Shown: positions 17,572 to 26,174 of the stretch, piece after piece | Layout of the letters: every line of letters starts with the position of its first letter | How positions within the stretch are numbered: the first letter of the stretch is position 1 | Source: Aldehydirespirator sp965204415 | GTDB taxonomy: Bacteria; Actinomycetota; Acidimicrobiia; Acidimicrobiales; Aldehydirespiratoraceae | NCBI GenBank assembly: GCA_965204415.1 | Contig: CBDBEL010000004.1 | Coordinates: forward strand, 1,240,001-1,304,000 | Direction: 5' to 3' | Length of the DNA: 64,000 nucleotides | Notes under the pieces: generated by a model | What the model was told of the DNA's origin: nothing | The model's input: the letters and a program-made list of their open reading frames with translations, nothing else | Database searches by the model: none | Made by a program: the position numbers and the translations under genes

Positions 17572-18384
17572 TCAAGATCCCCGCTCGCGGGCAGCCTCGA
17601 CGACACGATCGATGGCCGTCGACAGATCGGACAGACCGTCCGCGCCGGGCCCCACGCGGGCGTGCAAGAGGAACTCCACGTTGCCCTCCGTGCCGGTGAC
17701 GGGCGAGACCATGACCCCCATGATGGCCGCTCCCGCGCCCACTATGGCGCGGCAGACGTCCTGCAGTGCCCGGCGCCACACCTCCGGGTCCCGGATCACG
17801 CCGCGGGCCCGGTCGGCCTCGGCCCTGCCCGCCTCGAACTGGGGCTTGACCAGAGCCACGATGTCGGCGGTCGCGAGCCTCACGAGATCAGAAGCCACGA
17901 GGCGCAGAGAGATGAATGACAGGTCGGCCACCACCAGCGGCGCCGGCCCGCCGATGGCGGCCGTGTCGACGGCCCGCACATCGGTGCGCTCGAACGACGC
18001 CACCCGTGGATCGGCTCGCAGACGCTCATGGAGCTGGTTGCGGCCGACGTCGATGGACACGACCGCCACCGCGCCGTGCTGCAGCAGGCAGTCGGTGAAC
18101 CCACCCGTCGATGCGCCCACGTCGATGGCCCGTGCCCCGGCCGCGGCGATGCCGAAGCCGGCCAGCGCAGCCTCCAGCTTCTGCCCGCCCCTGGACACGT
18201 AGCGGGGCGGGTCGCCGGCCACGACGACGGCCTCGGCCGGATCGACCAGGCGGGACGCCTTGGCCGCCGGAGACCCGCCGACGGTGACCCGCCGCTCCTC
18301 GATGAGTCTGAGGGCTTCGCGGCGGCTTCGGGCGACGCCGCGGCGCACCATCTCGATGTCGAGGCGGCGGCGCCTGACGGTCAC
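17572..18384 (-). CDS. tlyA: TlyA-family 16S/23S rRNA 2'-O-methyltransferase
   Basis: 270 residues with an N-terminal S4 domain (RRLDIEMVRRGVARSRREA) and an FtsJ-like methyltransferase (AIDVGASTGGFTDCLLQHGA, VVADLSFISLRLV, VKPQFEAGR). TlyA homologues methylate C1409 of 16S and C1920 of 23S rRNA in mycobacteria, which affects capreomycin sensitivity. It starts the tlyA-nadK-recN cluster. GTG 18384 is the start, 18 nt after the preceding hydrolase gene. Confidence 0.92.
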   Translation of the reverse strand: MTVRRRRLDIEMVRRGVARSRREALRLIEERRVTVGGSPAAKASRLVDPAEAVVVAGDPPRYVSRGGQKLEAALAGFGIAAAGARAIDVGASTGGFTDCLLQHGAVAVVSIDVGRNQLHERLRADPRVASFERTDVRAVDTAAIGGPAPLVVADLSFISLRLVASDLVRLATADIVALVKPQFEAGRAEADRARGVIRDPEVWRRALQDVCRAIVGAGAAIMGVMVSPVTGTEGNVEFLLHARVGPGADGLSDLSTAIDRVVEAARERGS

Positions 18385-18402
18385 CGGTCGAAGGGCCGGG
18401 GC

Positions 18403-19233
18403 TCAGCCCGAGATGCGGGCCTGGCGGTCCAGCCAGCCCAACGTGAACGCGTTCCACTCGTCAGCCATCTCGTGGAAGGCGATGTGGCTGGAGCGAGGAC
18501 CCCGGAACACATGCATGGTCGAGCCCGGTATGGCTCGCTGCACCTCCAGTCCGTAGCGGGTGGGCACCTGCCAGTCGACCTCGCCCGAGGTGATCAGGGT
18601 GGGCACCTCGACGGTGCCGAGCCGGTCGAGCGCGTCGTGGGTCTTGTCGGCGTGGAAGTGGCCGAGCAGCCCCTCCTTCGACGGCGGGTGGGGATTGTCG
18701 AGAATGAAGCCCCGCTCGAAGGCCTCCACCTCGTCGGGCCGGTCGTTGATGAACGTCGGGCTGGCCACCCACAGCAGCGCGGTGCGGATGTAGCCGGCAG
18801 GGTCGTCGTGGAGGATGTAGGTCTCGTTGGTGTCGATCATGCGGATGAACCACTCGTCGGAGCGGCCCCAAGTGCAGTGCAGCTGCAGGGTGGCCACCCT
18901 CTCAGGGTGGTTGACGGCCAACTCCTGGGAGGTGGCCGAGCCAAGGGACAGGCCCGACACGTGGGCCCGCTCCACTTCGAGGACCTCCAGCAGCGCGGCC
19001 GCGTCGTCGGCCAGGATCCGCATCGAGTAGTCGCTCGCGTCCGGCGGATGGGTGGACTGGCCGGTGCCCCGGGCGTCGTAAGTGATGACGGTGTAGTGGT
19101 CCCGGTAGGCCTCCACCTGGGCGGCCCAGGTGGTGTGGTCGGCGCCGGTGCCCATGATGAGCAGGAGGGGGTCGCCGGTCCCCTCGATCTCGTAGTACAT
19201 CTCGATCCCGGTGGGCAGGTCGGTGAAGGGCAT
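18403..19233 (-). CDS. alpha/beta hydrolase
   Basis: 276-residue alpha/beta-fold hydrolase. Oxyanion segment LLLIMGTGADHTTW, DARGTGQS and the nucleophile elbow GLSLGSATS near residue 96 are clear. The catalytic Asp probably lies in TSGEVDWQVP and the His in RSSHIAFHEM near residue 250. The fold covers esterases, C-C hydrolases and 3-oxoadipate enol-lactonases, so the substrate is open. A GGAAGGATC ribosome-binding site precedes ATG 19233. It is 23 nt downstream of the amidase and may share its transcript. Confidence 0.8.
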   Translation of the reverse strand: MPFTDLPTGIEMYYEIEGTGDPLLLIMGTGADHTTWAAQVEAYRDHYTVITYDARGTGQSTHPPDASDYSMRILADDAAALLEVLEVERAHVSGLSLGSATSQELAVNHPERVATLQLHCTWGRSDEWFIRMIDTNETYILHDDPAGYIRTALLWVASPTFINDRPDEVEAFERGFILDNPHPPSKEGLLGHFHADKTHDALDRLGTVEVPTLITSGEVDWQVPTRYGLEVQRAIPGSTMHVFRGPRSSHIAFHEMADEWNAFTLGWLDRQARISG

Positions 19234-19256
19234 GCCGTCGATCCTTCCGGTCCCGG

Positions 19257-20660
19257 CTAATCGGCAGCGACGGGAGCGCTCACGGGCGGTCGCCGGCCCG
19301 ACACGCCGGCCACCGACTCGAAGCAGGCGCCGACCCGCAGCGCGGTCCCCTCGTCGAACGGTGCCGCCGCTATCTGGAGGCCGATGGGCAGCCCGTCGCG
19401 GTCGAACCCGGCCGGCACCGACAGCGCGGGCAGGCCCGAGAGGTTGAACGGGCTGGTGGTGCGCACGTAGGCCGCCCCAGCCGGCTCGGTGCAGGTGCCG
19501 TAGTCCAGGTCATCGAGGTCCTTGGGCACCGCGGTGGCGGGCAGCGTCGGGGTGAGCAGCGCGTCGAGCCGGTTGCCGGTGAAGGCCCGCCGCACGGCGT
19601 CGGCGATGGCCCGCCGGGCCTGGAGCGCCTTGAAATAGTGCTCGGGCTCCATCATCAGCCCGGCCACCAGCAGAGTGCGGATGAAGGGGGCGATCTGTTC
19701 GGGCCGGCTGCGGACCAGGTCGCGGTGGTAGGCGGCGGCCTCGGGGCAGACGATCCCGAACTCGGCGGCCAGGACGTGCTCCAGCTCAGGCACTTCGACG
19801 CCGACCATGGCCGCTCCCTGGCGGCCGAGCAGGTCAGCCGAGGCGGCGAATGTCTCAGCGACGTCGGTCTGCACGGGTTCGACGGGTGGGCCGCGCAGCA
19901 TCCCGATACGCAGGCCGTCCACACCCCGGTCCAGGCCCCGGGTGTACTCCGGCACCGGCCGCGACGACGCCGAGGGGTCCAGCGGATCGGGGCCGGCCAG
20001 GACTTCGAGCGCGGCCGCTGAGCCCTCCACGGTGGCGGTCAGCGGACCCAGGTGGTCGAGCGACCACGACAGGGCGGCCACCCCGGCCCTCGACACCCGC
20101 CCGTAGGTGGGCTTGAGCCCGACGGTGCCGCACAGCGACGCCGGGATACGGATCGAGCCGCCGGTATCGCTGCCGATGCCCATGGGCACGATCCCGGCCG
20201 CGACCGCGGCGCCCGAGCCGCCGCTGGAGCCGCCGGGGACCCTGCTGAGGTCCCACGGGTTGGACACAGGCGGGGTGTAGACCCCGCAGGCCAGCTCGTG
20301 GGTGGCGGTCTTGCCCACAATGACCGCGCCGCCGGCCCGCAGCCGCCGCACCACCGTGGCGTCTGAGCCGGCCGGGGTGGCGTCGTACGCGGGCGAGCCG
20401 CACCGGGTGGGCAGCCCGGCCATGTCGACGATGTCCTTGACCCCCACCGGCACGCCCATCAGCGGGCCGAGGTCCCGTCCCGCGGCGATGGCCTCGTCAG
20501 CGGCGCCGGCCGCTTCGAGGGCACCGCCGCGGTCGATGACCACGAAGGCCGACAGGTCGCCGTTCAGAGCTTCGGCGGCAGCCAGGCTGGCCTCGGCGAG
20601 CGCCCGGCTGGTGGTGCGGCCCGAGCGCAGCGCCCTGGCAGCCTCCGGGATGGTGGTCAT
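19257..20660 (-). CDS. amidase (amidase signature family)
   Basis: 467-residue amidase-signature enzyme with the Ser-cisSer-Lys triad: Lys in PVGVKDIVDMAG near residue 74, and the serines in GGSSGGSGAAVAAG and GSDTGGSIRIPA near 145-175. It hydrolyses an unknown amide. The two genes immediately upstream encode a small GatC/AtzG-like protein (2 nt away) and RidA. A GatCAB tRNA amidotransferase role is unlikely because no gatB is present; an AtzE-like role with a small partner subunit fits better. Confidence 0.88.
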   Translation of the reverse strand: MTTIPEAARALRSGRTTSRALAEASLAAAEALNGDLSAFVVIDRGGALEAAGAADEAIAAGRDLGPLMGVPVGVKDIVDMAGLPTRCGSPAYDATPAGSDATVVRRLRAGGAVIVGKTATHELACGVYTPPVSNPWDLSRVPGGSSGGSGAAVAAGIVPMGIGSDTGGSIRIPASLCGTVGLKPTYGRVSRAGVAALSWSLDHLGPLTATVEGSAAALEVLAGPDPLDPSASSRPVPEYTRGLDRGVDGLRIGMLRGPPVEPVQTDVAETFAASADLLGRQGAAMVGVEVPELEHVLAAEFGIVCPEAAAYHRDLVRSRPEQIAPFIRTLLVAGLMMEPEHYFKALQARRAIADAVRRAFTGNRLDALLTPTLPATAVPKDLDDLDYGTCTEPAGAAYVRTTSPFNLSGLPALSVPAGFDRDGLPIGLQIAAAPFDEGTALRVGACFESVAGVSGRRPPVSAPVAAD

Positions 20661-20662
20661 GG

Positions 20663-20908
20663 CTACTCCGGGGGCTCGCCCGGCCAGCCGGGATCGAACG
20701 CGGTGGGGTCCGGCCCGCCCGGATCGAACGCGGTGGGGTCCGGCCAGCCGCTGCGGGCCACCAGGGCGTCGAGGCTGGCGCTCGCCGCGACCCGGTCGGC
20801 CAGGTCGGCCGCGGTCTCGGCCGGGTCTATGGCCGGGTGGTCGAGCCCGAGCTGCCGCAGGCGGGCGGCCGCCAGCTCGACCCGGTCGCCGGCGCCGCCC
20901 TCACTCAC
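20663..20908 (-). CDS. small amidase-associated protein, GatC/AtzG-like (tentative)
   Basis: 81 residues. The N-terminal helical half (VELAAARLRQLGLDHP, then AETAADLADRVAASASLDAL) is followed by a Pro/Asp-rich tail with the repeat PDPTAFDPG twice. It starts at GTG 20908, overlaps the ridA stop by 8 bp and ends 2 nt before the amidase. This is the position and size of AtzG/DUF4089-type partners that bind AtzE-like amidases as GatC binds GatA. Sequence similarity is too weak by eye to be certain. Confidence 0.5.
   Translation of the reverse strand: MSEGGAGDRVELAAARLRQLGLDHPAIDPAETAADLADRVAASASLDALVARSGWPDPTAFDPGGPDPTAFDPGWPGEPPE
20691..20745. repeat. 30-bp-period direct repeat in the small amidase-partner gene
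   Basis: GGATCGAACGCGGTGGGGTC plus CGGCC occurs at 20691 and again at 20721. The duplication is in frame and encodes the doubled PDPTAFDPG motif. Confidence 0.85.
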
Positions 20909-21302
20909 GTCCTGCGCCGATCACCGCGATCACGTCCACCTCCATCTTGAGGCCGGGCAGGCCCAGGGCCGCGGCCTGGCAGGCGGTCACCGCGGGGAAC
21001 GGCCGCCCCGCGAACACCTCGCGGCGGACCTCGATCTCCTCGGCGATCTCGCGCACGTCCTGCATGAAGTAGGTGATCTTCACCACATCCGCGATGGAGC
21101 TGCCCGACGCGGCCAGCACGCCGGCGATGTTGTCCCACACCTGCCGGGCCTGCTCGGTCACCGTGGTCCCGACCACCTCTCCGGCCTCGTCGAGGGCGAC
21201 CTGTCCGGCCAGGTAGAGGGTGTCGCCGGCCCGCACCGCATAGGAGTACGGCTCCGGCGGCGGGCACAGCCCGGGCACGTCCACTACGGATTCCAGCGGC
21301 AT
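20901..21302 (-). CDS. RidA/YjgF/UK114 family protein
   Basis: 133 residues of the RidA family, which deaminates reactive enamines/imines or has related roles in catabolic operons. Family stretches: YSYAVRAGDTLYLAGQVALD, QARQVWDNIAGVLAASGSS, and FPAVTACQAAALGLPGLKMEVDV-type ending. The catalytic Arg that precedes a Pro in true RidA (usually RxA or RP near residue 105) is replaced here by the FPAVTACQ segment, so this is probably a non-archetypal Rid subgroup. It heads the RidA-small protein-amidase group. Confidence 0.85.
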   Translation of the reverse strand: MPLESVVDVPGLCPPPEPYSYAVRAGDTLYLAGQVALDEAGEVVGTTVTEQARQVWDNIAGVLAASGSSIADVVKITYFMQDVREIAEEIEVRREVFAGRPFPAVTACQAAALGLPGLKMEVDVIAVIGAGRE

Positions 21303-21310
21303 CGGCGGTC

Positions 21311-21316
21311 AATATA
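21311..21316 (-). promoter_or_regulatory. -10 box of the RidA gene
   Basis: TATATT on the minus strand lies 8 nt before ATG 21302 with no ribosome-binding site, matching the leaderless pattern. The opposite strand of the same AT patch (TATAGGCT) may serve the divergent hydrolase. Confidence 0.4.
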
Positions 21317-21386
21317 GGCTGCCGTCCAGCCGGCATCCGCACCCGGCCGGGCGCCGTCAATGTCCCCGGAATGTGAGGGTGAGCCG

Positions 21387-22208
21387 ATGCCGAAGGTAAG
21401 CGTCAACGGGGTCGACCTGTGGTACCAGTTCACCGGCGAGGGCGAGACCGTCGTCCAGATCGGCGGCGCGGTCAGCGCCCACGAGGGGTACGCCACCATC
21501 ACGCCGGGCCTGTCGCAGCACTACCGGGTGCTCGACTACGACCACCGGGGCTACGGCAGCAGCGACCGCCCGGACCAGCGCTACACCCTCGACACCTGGA
21601 GCGACGACCTCGACGGGCTGATGGACGCCCTGGGCCTGGAGCGGGCCCACATCCACGGCGGGTCCATGGGCAGCTTCATCGCGGTGAACTTCGCGGCCCG
21701 CTACCCCGAGCGGGTCGACAGGCTGCTGCTCGGGGCGGGCGCGGTGGGCCGCTGCGACCGCATGGGGGTGCTCCAGTTCCGGGTGTGGCAGAGCTTGGCC
21801 CGGGCCTACGGCGTGGCCTCGATCGAGGTGGCCGAGGAGCTGCTCACCCACGCCTTCTCGCGGGCCTACCTGGACGGGCCGGCCGGCGGCGACGAGGCGC
21901 TAGCAGCCATGCAGGAGGTGACGGCTCGCAACGTCGGCACCGAGGTGTTCGTCGACGCCTGCCAGGCCATGATCGACACCGACGTCACCGGCCAGCTCCA
22001 CCGGGTGACGGCCCCGACGCTGGTGATGGTGGGCTCCGAGGACGTGCTCACCCCCCTCGATGCCGGCCCGGGCGGCGCCGGGGCCCGCTACGTGGCCGAG
22101 AACCTCCCCAATGCCCGGCTGGCCATCTTCGAGGGCAGCGGCCACGGGCACTACATCGAGCAGCAGGACGAGTCGCTGGAGGTCATCCTCGGGTTCCTGG
22201 CCGAGTAG
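21387..22208 (+). CDS. alpha/beta hydrolase
   Basis: 273-residue alpha/beta hydrolase. DYDHRGYGSSDRP precedes the nucleophile elbow HGGSMGSFIAVNFA near residue 95; the Asp is likely in VGSEDVLTPLDA and the His in EGSGHGHYIEQQ. ATG 21387 is chosen over an in-frame codon 27 nt upstream because GAGGGTGAGCC sits just before it. It is divergent from ridA and 30 nt upstream of the M20 amidohydrolase gene. The substrate is unknown. Confidence 0.8.
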   Translation: MPKVSVNGVDLWYQFTGEGETVVQIGGAVSAHEGYATITPGLSQHYRVLDYDHRGYGSSDRPDQRYTLDTWSDDLDGLMDALGLERAHIHGGSMGSFIAVNFAARYPERVDRLLLGAGAVGRCDRMGVLQFRVWQSLARAYGVASIEVAEELLTHAFSRAYLDGPAGGDEALAAMQEVTARNVGTEVFVDACQAMIDTDVTGQLHRVTAPTLVMVGSEDVLTPLDAGPGGAGARYVAENLPNARLAIFEGSGHGHYIEQQDESLEVILGFLAE

Positions 22209-22224
22209 CCGACCGGCCAGCGGC

Positions 22225-22230
22225 TAGCCT
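22225..22230 (+). promoter_or_regulatory. -10 box of the M20 amidohydrolase gene
   Basis: TAGCCT ends 8 nt before ATG 22239, with no ribosome-binding site. Confidence 0.35.
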
Positions 22231-22238
22231 CGCCGCCC

Positions 22239-23495
22239 ATGGCCCGCTCCGACGGCGACCGCGAGCTGCTGGAGATCAACGGTCCGCGCCTGCTCCAGCG
22301 GCTGTGGGACCTGGCCGAGATCGGCCCGATCCCGGGAGGGGGAAACAACCGCCTGGCCCTCACCGACGCCGACAAGGAGGGCCGCGACCTGGTGGTCACC
22401 TGGATGCGGGACCTCGGCCTCGACGTGGGCATCGACACGATAGGCAACGTCGCCGCGGTCCAGCCCGACGTGGGTTCCGGTCCGCCGGTGATGATGGGCT
22501 CCCACATCGACACGGTTGCGACCGGCGGCAAGTACGACGGCAACCTGGGCGTGCTGGCCGCGCTGGAGGTGATCGAGTCCGCCATGGAGAGCGGCATCAA
22601 GCTCGAGCGCCCGCTGGCCGCGGCCTTCTTCACCAACGAGGAAGGCTCCCGGTTCCCGCCCGACATGATGGGCAGCCTCTGCTACACCGGCGGGCTGACC
22701 GTCGAGGAGGCGATGTCGACCACCGACTCCGACGGTGTGTCGGTCGGCGACGAGCTGGACCGGATCGGCTACCGCGGCCCGATGCCGTGCCCGAGCCCGG
22801 TGCCCTACGCCTTCGTGGAGCTGCACATCGAGCAGGGGCCGGTGCTGGAGCGCGACGGCATGCGCATCGGCGCGGTGACCGGCGTGCAGGGCATCTCATG
22901 GACCGAGATCAACATCACCGGCCAGTCCAACCATGCGGGCACCACTCCGATGAGCATGCGCCGTGACGCTGGCCTGGCCGCGGGCGAGCTGGTGGTGGCG
23001 GTGCGGCGCATCGCCTCGGAGATGGGCGGCACCCAAGTGGGAACCGTGGGCGCGCTGAGGCTTCACCCGGACCTGGTGAACGTGGTGGCGGCCAGGGCCC
23101 AGCTCATCGTCGATCTGCGCAACACCGACGATGACGACCTCCAGTCGGCCGAGCGGCGCCTGCTGGGAGAGGTCAAGCGGATCGCCGCCTCCGAGGAGGT
23201 CGAGATCGACACCAAGTGGGTGGCCCGCTTCGAGCCGGTGGTGTTCGACCCGCGGGTGGTGGAGCTGGTCGAGACCACCGCGTCGGCGCTGGGGCTGTCG
23301 GTGCGTCGGATGCCGTCGGGCGCGGGCCACGACGCCCAGATCCTGGCCGACGTGTGCCCGGCCGGCATGGTGTTCGTTCCCAGCGTGAAGGGCATCAGCC
23401 ACAACCCGGCCGAGTTCACCGAGCCCGACGACCTGGTGGCCGGGGCCAACGTCCTGCTCAACACAGTGGTCGCCCTGGCCACTGACGGGGTGTGA
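22239..23495 (+). CDS. M20-family Zn amidohydrolase (N-carbamoyl-L-amino acid hydrolase / allantoate amidohydrolase type)
   Basis: 418-residue dinuclear metallo-hydrolase. Metal ligands are in MMGSHIDTVATGGKYDGNLG (His, Asp) and FFTNEEGSRF (Glu-Glu), then LHIEQGPVLE and, near the C-terminus, SGAGHDAQI and GISHNPAEF. The GQSNHAGTTPM segment is the dimerisation/lid region typical of the HyuC/AllC group. It probably cleaves an N-carbamoyl or ureido compound. It overlaps the following KAS III-like gene (GTGA at 23492). An amidase and RidA across the divergent promoter suggest a nitrogen-compound catabolic locus. Confidence 0.88.
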   Translation: MARSDGDRELLEINGPRLLQRLWDLAEIGPIPGGGNNRLALTDADKEGRDLVVTWMRDLGLDVGIDTIGNVAAVQPDVGSGPPVMMGSHIDTVATGGKYDGNLGVLAALEVIESAMESGIKLERPLAAAFFTNEEGSRFPPDMMGSLCYTGGLTVEEAMSTTDSDGVSVGDELDRIGYRGPMPCPSPVPYAFVELHIEQGPVLERDGMRIGAVTGVQGISWTEINITGQSNHAGTTPMSMRRDAGLAAGELVVAVRRIASEMGGTQVGTVGALRLHPDLVNVVAARAQLIVDLRNTDDDDLQSAERRLLGEVKRIAASEEVEIDTKWVARFEPVVFDPRVVELVETTASALGLSVRRMPSGAGHDAQILADVCPAGMVFVPSVKGISHNPAEFTEPDDLVAGANVLLNTVVALATDGV

Positions 23496-23497
23496 GC

Positions 23498-24592
23498 ATG
23501 ACCAGGGCGACGTTCACCGGGTGGGGCAAGTGCGTGCCGCCGGTGAAGCTGACCAACGCCGACCTGGCGCAGCTGGTCGACACCGACGACGACTGGATCG
23601 TGGAGCGCACCGGCATCCGCGAGCGCGGCATCTCCCACGTCGAGACCACCGACCTGGCCGAGGTGGCGGCGCTCAAGGCTCTGGCTGCAGCCGGCCTGGA
23701 GGTCACCGACATAGACATGCTCATCCTGGCCACGGTCACACCCGAGATCACCTGCCCCAGCAACGCCTGCTTCCTGCAGGAACGCCTGGGCGCTACCAAT
23801 GCGGCCGCGTTCGACCTCAACGCGGCGTGCAGCGGGTGGATCTACGGCACCGCCACGGCCTCGTCGATGATCGCTGCCGGGGTGGCCGAGCGCGTGCTGC
23901 TGATAGGGGCCGAGAAGCTGCACTGGGTGATGGACTACTGGGACCGGGCGACCTGCATCCTCTTCGGAGACGGCGCGGGCGCCGCCGTGCTGGAACCGTC
24001 GGAAGCCGGCGACGGCGTGCTCGCCGCCGACCTCGGCGCTGACGGCGCGGCCGGACGGACCATGGTGTTCCCCACCCTCGGCACTAGGGGGCGGTTGAGC
24101 TCGGTGCGCGACCCCTTCGTGCAGCGGCTGCACTTCGACGGCCGGGCCGTGTTCAAGATCGCCGTCCAGGGCATCGAGGCGTCGGTGCGGCGAGCGCTGG
24201 ACCGGGCGGGGCTCGATCTCGCGGACGTGGACGCGGTGATACCCCACCAAGCCAACGAGCGGATCATCTCGGCCGCAGCCCGGCGGCTCGGCATCGGCGG
24301 TGACCGTGTGATGCTCAACATCGGCACTCACGGCAACTCTGCAGCCGCGTCGGTTCCGATGGCGCTGGTGGACGCTCTGGAGGCAGGGCTGATCCGGCCG
24401 GGATCAATAGTCGTGCAGACCGCCTTCGGCGGCGGTGTGACCTGGGGGTCCACGGTGACTCGCTGGGGTGAGCGGGTGGAGCCGCTCGGCCGCTGCGATG
24501 CGGAGTTGCCACCATGCGATGAGACGGTCTTCGACCTGCTGGCGTCCAACCGGGATTTCTACGCTCCCCTTCACGCTGACGCTGCCCCCTGA
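23498..24592 (+). CDS. beta-ketoacyl-ACP synthase III-like (FabH family)
   Basis: 364 residues from ATG 23498 (GTG 23492 would overlap the previous stop and add two residues). Thiolase-fold condensing enzyme with the Cys-His-Asn triad: DLNAACSGWIYG, VIPHQANERI and NIGTHGNSAAAS. The start region DDDWIVERTGIRERGI is typical of FabH. It could start fatty acid synthesis from acetyl- or branched acyl-CoA. Lack of acpP/fabD neighbours and linkage to an amidohydrolase leaves a secondary-metabolite or HMG-CoA-like role open. After its stop 148 nt remain before amt. Confidence 0.85.
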   Translation: MTRATFTGWGKCVPPVKLTNADLAQLVDTDDDWIVERTGIRERGISHVETTDLAEVAALKALAAAGLEVTDIDMLILATVTPEITCPSNACFLQERLGATNAAAFDLNAACSGWIYGTATASSMIAAGVAERVLLIGAEKLHWVMDYWDRATCILFGDGAGAAVLEPSEAGDGVLAADLGADGAAGRTMVFPTLGTRGRLSSVRDPFVQRLHFDGRAVFKIAVQGIEASVRRALDRAGLDLADVDAVIPHQANERIISAAARRLGIGGDRVMLNIGTHGNSAAASVPMALVDALEAGLIRPGSIVVQTAFGGGVTWGSTVTRWGERVEPLGRCDAELPPCDETVFDLLASNRDFYAPLHADAAP

Positions 24593-24610
24593 CCGGCGGG
24601 CCGACCCGGC

Positions 24611-24626
24611 GGCGCGGGCCCGCGCC
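24611..24626. terminator. GC-rich hairpin after the KAS III-like gene
   Basis: GGCGCGGGCCCGCGCC is a perfect 16-bp palindrome, able to form a 6-bp stem with a GGCC loop 18 nt after the stop codon. There is no U-tract, so terminator function is only a guess. Confidence 0.3.
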
Positions 24627-24740
24627 TGGAGTGCCAAGAACTAGGAGCGCCCGCGGCCCGAACCCGCTCCTGCCGTCAATCGTCGCGGATGCTATTGTCG
24701 CGCCCGGTTTGCCCATGCCTCGAGACAAGGAGAACCGCGC

Positions 24741-26132
24741 ATGACTTCGATCCGAAAGCGTGGCCTGAAGGCAGCCGGAACAGCGCTGCTGGCCGCTGGG
24801 CTCCTGATCGCCGTGCCCGCGGTCGCGCTGGCCGATGCAGGCCAAGACGGATCAGCGGGCCTGCCGCGCCAGGAGCTGCAGTTCATCCTGAACACCTTCG
24901 CGTTCCTCGTCTGGGGCGCGCTCGTGATGTGGATGTGCGCCGGCTTCACGATGCTGGAGTCGGGCGCGGTCCGCACCAAGAACGCCTCGATGATCTGCCT
25001 CAAGAACATCGGCATCTACTCGATCGCCGGCCTGGCCTACTACTTCGTCGGCTACAACCTGATGTACGTCGACGTGGGAAGCGTCATCGGCTCGTTCCAG
25101 TTCCTGTATGCGCCCTCCGACGCCGAGATCGGCCTTCTCGACGGCGCCGCCGAGAACCTCGCCGAAGTCGTCGGCAACGGCTACTCGGTCATGTCGGACT
25201 GGTTCTTCCAGATGGTCTTCGTCGCCACCGCGGCGTCGATCGTCTCCGGCGCCATCGCCGAGCGGATCAAGATGTGGGCGTTCTTCGCGTTCACCCTGAT
25301 CCTCACCGCCTTCATCTACCCGATCGTGGGCTCCTGGTTCTGGGGCGGCGGCTGGCTGGCCGAGGAGGGCTTCGTCGACTTCGCCGGGTCCACCATCGTT
25401 CACAGCACCGGCGGCTGGGCCGCCCTGGCCGGCGTGATCATCATCGGGCCCCGGCTCGGCAAGTTCCGCAAGGACGGGACGGTGAAGGCCACGCCCCCGT
25501 CCAACGTGCTGCTGGTGACGCTGGGCGTGCTCATCCTGTGGCTCGGCTGGTTCGGGTTCAACGGCGGCTCGCAGCTGGCTCTGGGCAGCGCCGCCGACGC
25601 GGTGGCCATGAGCAACGTGCTGGTCAACACCAACCTGGCCGCGGCGGCCGGCGTGGTGGCCGCCCTGGCCGTGTCCCGCCCCATCTTCGGCCGGATGGAC
25701 CTGTTCGCAGGCCTCAACGGCGCCCTCGCCGGACTGGTCTCCATAACAGCCGCCCCCGACCTCACCGAGCACTGGTGGTCGGTCATCATCGGCGCCATCG
25801 GCGGCGTCATCTGCACCCTGGCCATCAGGGGCTTGGAGAAGATCAAGGTCGACGACGTGGTCGGCGCCATCCCCGCCCACCTCGTGTGCGGCATCTGGGG
25901 GACCCTGGCAGCCTGCATCGCCGGCGGCGCCAAGTTCCACGTCCAGCTCATCGGAATCCTGGCGATCGGCGCGTTCGCGTTCTTCTCGTCGCTGATCGTG
26001 TGGAAGCTCCTCGACCTGGTCATGGGGCTGCGGGTGTCCGCCGAAGCCGAGCGGCTCGGCCAGGACACTGCGGAGCTGGGCATCGAGACCTATCCCGAGT
26101 TCGTCCTCATGCCCGAGGAGTTCGACGACTGA
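24741..26132 (+). CDS. amt: ammonium transporter
   Basis: Amt/Rh-family channel, 463 residues. An N-terminal signal-like segment (LLAAGLLIAVPAVALADAG) precedes eleven membrane helices. Family motifs: WGALVMWMCAGFTMLESGAVRTKNA-type N-terminal helix, IVHSTGGWAALAG, GWFGFNGGSQ, and VGAIPAHLVCGIWGTLA (with the pore His in PAHL). A strong ribosome-binding site (ACAAGGAG) precedes the ATG. TATTGT at 24693 may be the -10 of a leadered promoter. No glnK/P-II gene follows; instead a sterol-reductase-family gene is 42 nt downstream. Confidence 0.95.
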   Translation: MTSIRKRGLKAAGTALLAAGLLIAVPAVALADAGQDGSAGLPRQELQFILNTFAFLVWGALVMWMCAGFTMLESGAVRTKNASMICLKNIGIYSIAGLAYYFVGYNLMYVDVGSVIGSFQFLYAPSDAEIGLLDGAAENLAEVVGNGYSVMSDWFFQMVFVATAASIVSGAIAERIKMWAFFAFTLILTAFIYPIVGSWFWGGGWLAEEGFVDFAGSTIVHSTGGWAALAGVIIIGPRLGKFRKDGTVKATPPSNVLLVTLGVLILWLGWFGFNGGSQLALGSAADAVAMSNVLVNTNLAAAAGVVAALAVSRPIFGRMDLFAGLNGALAGLVSITAAPDLTEHWWSVIIGAIGGVICTLAIRGLEKIKVDDVVGAIPAHLVCGIWGTLAACIAGGAKFHVQLIGILAIGAFAFFSSLIVWKLLDLVMGLRVSAEAERLGQDTAELGIETYPEFVLMPEEFDD

Positions 26133-26174
26133 TCCAACATCCCACAACCGGACCGAAGGAAGGGGCGTTCCCCC

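Noticed and set aside
14900..18202. An 1100-codon plus-strand frame
   Set aside because: It is antisense to pyrG (start), recN, nadK and tlyA, all with recognisable motifs; high GC keeps antisense frames open.
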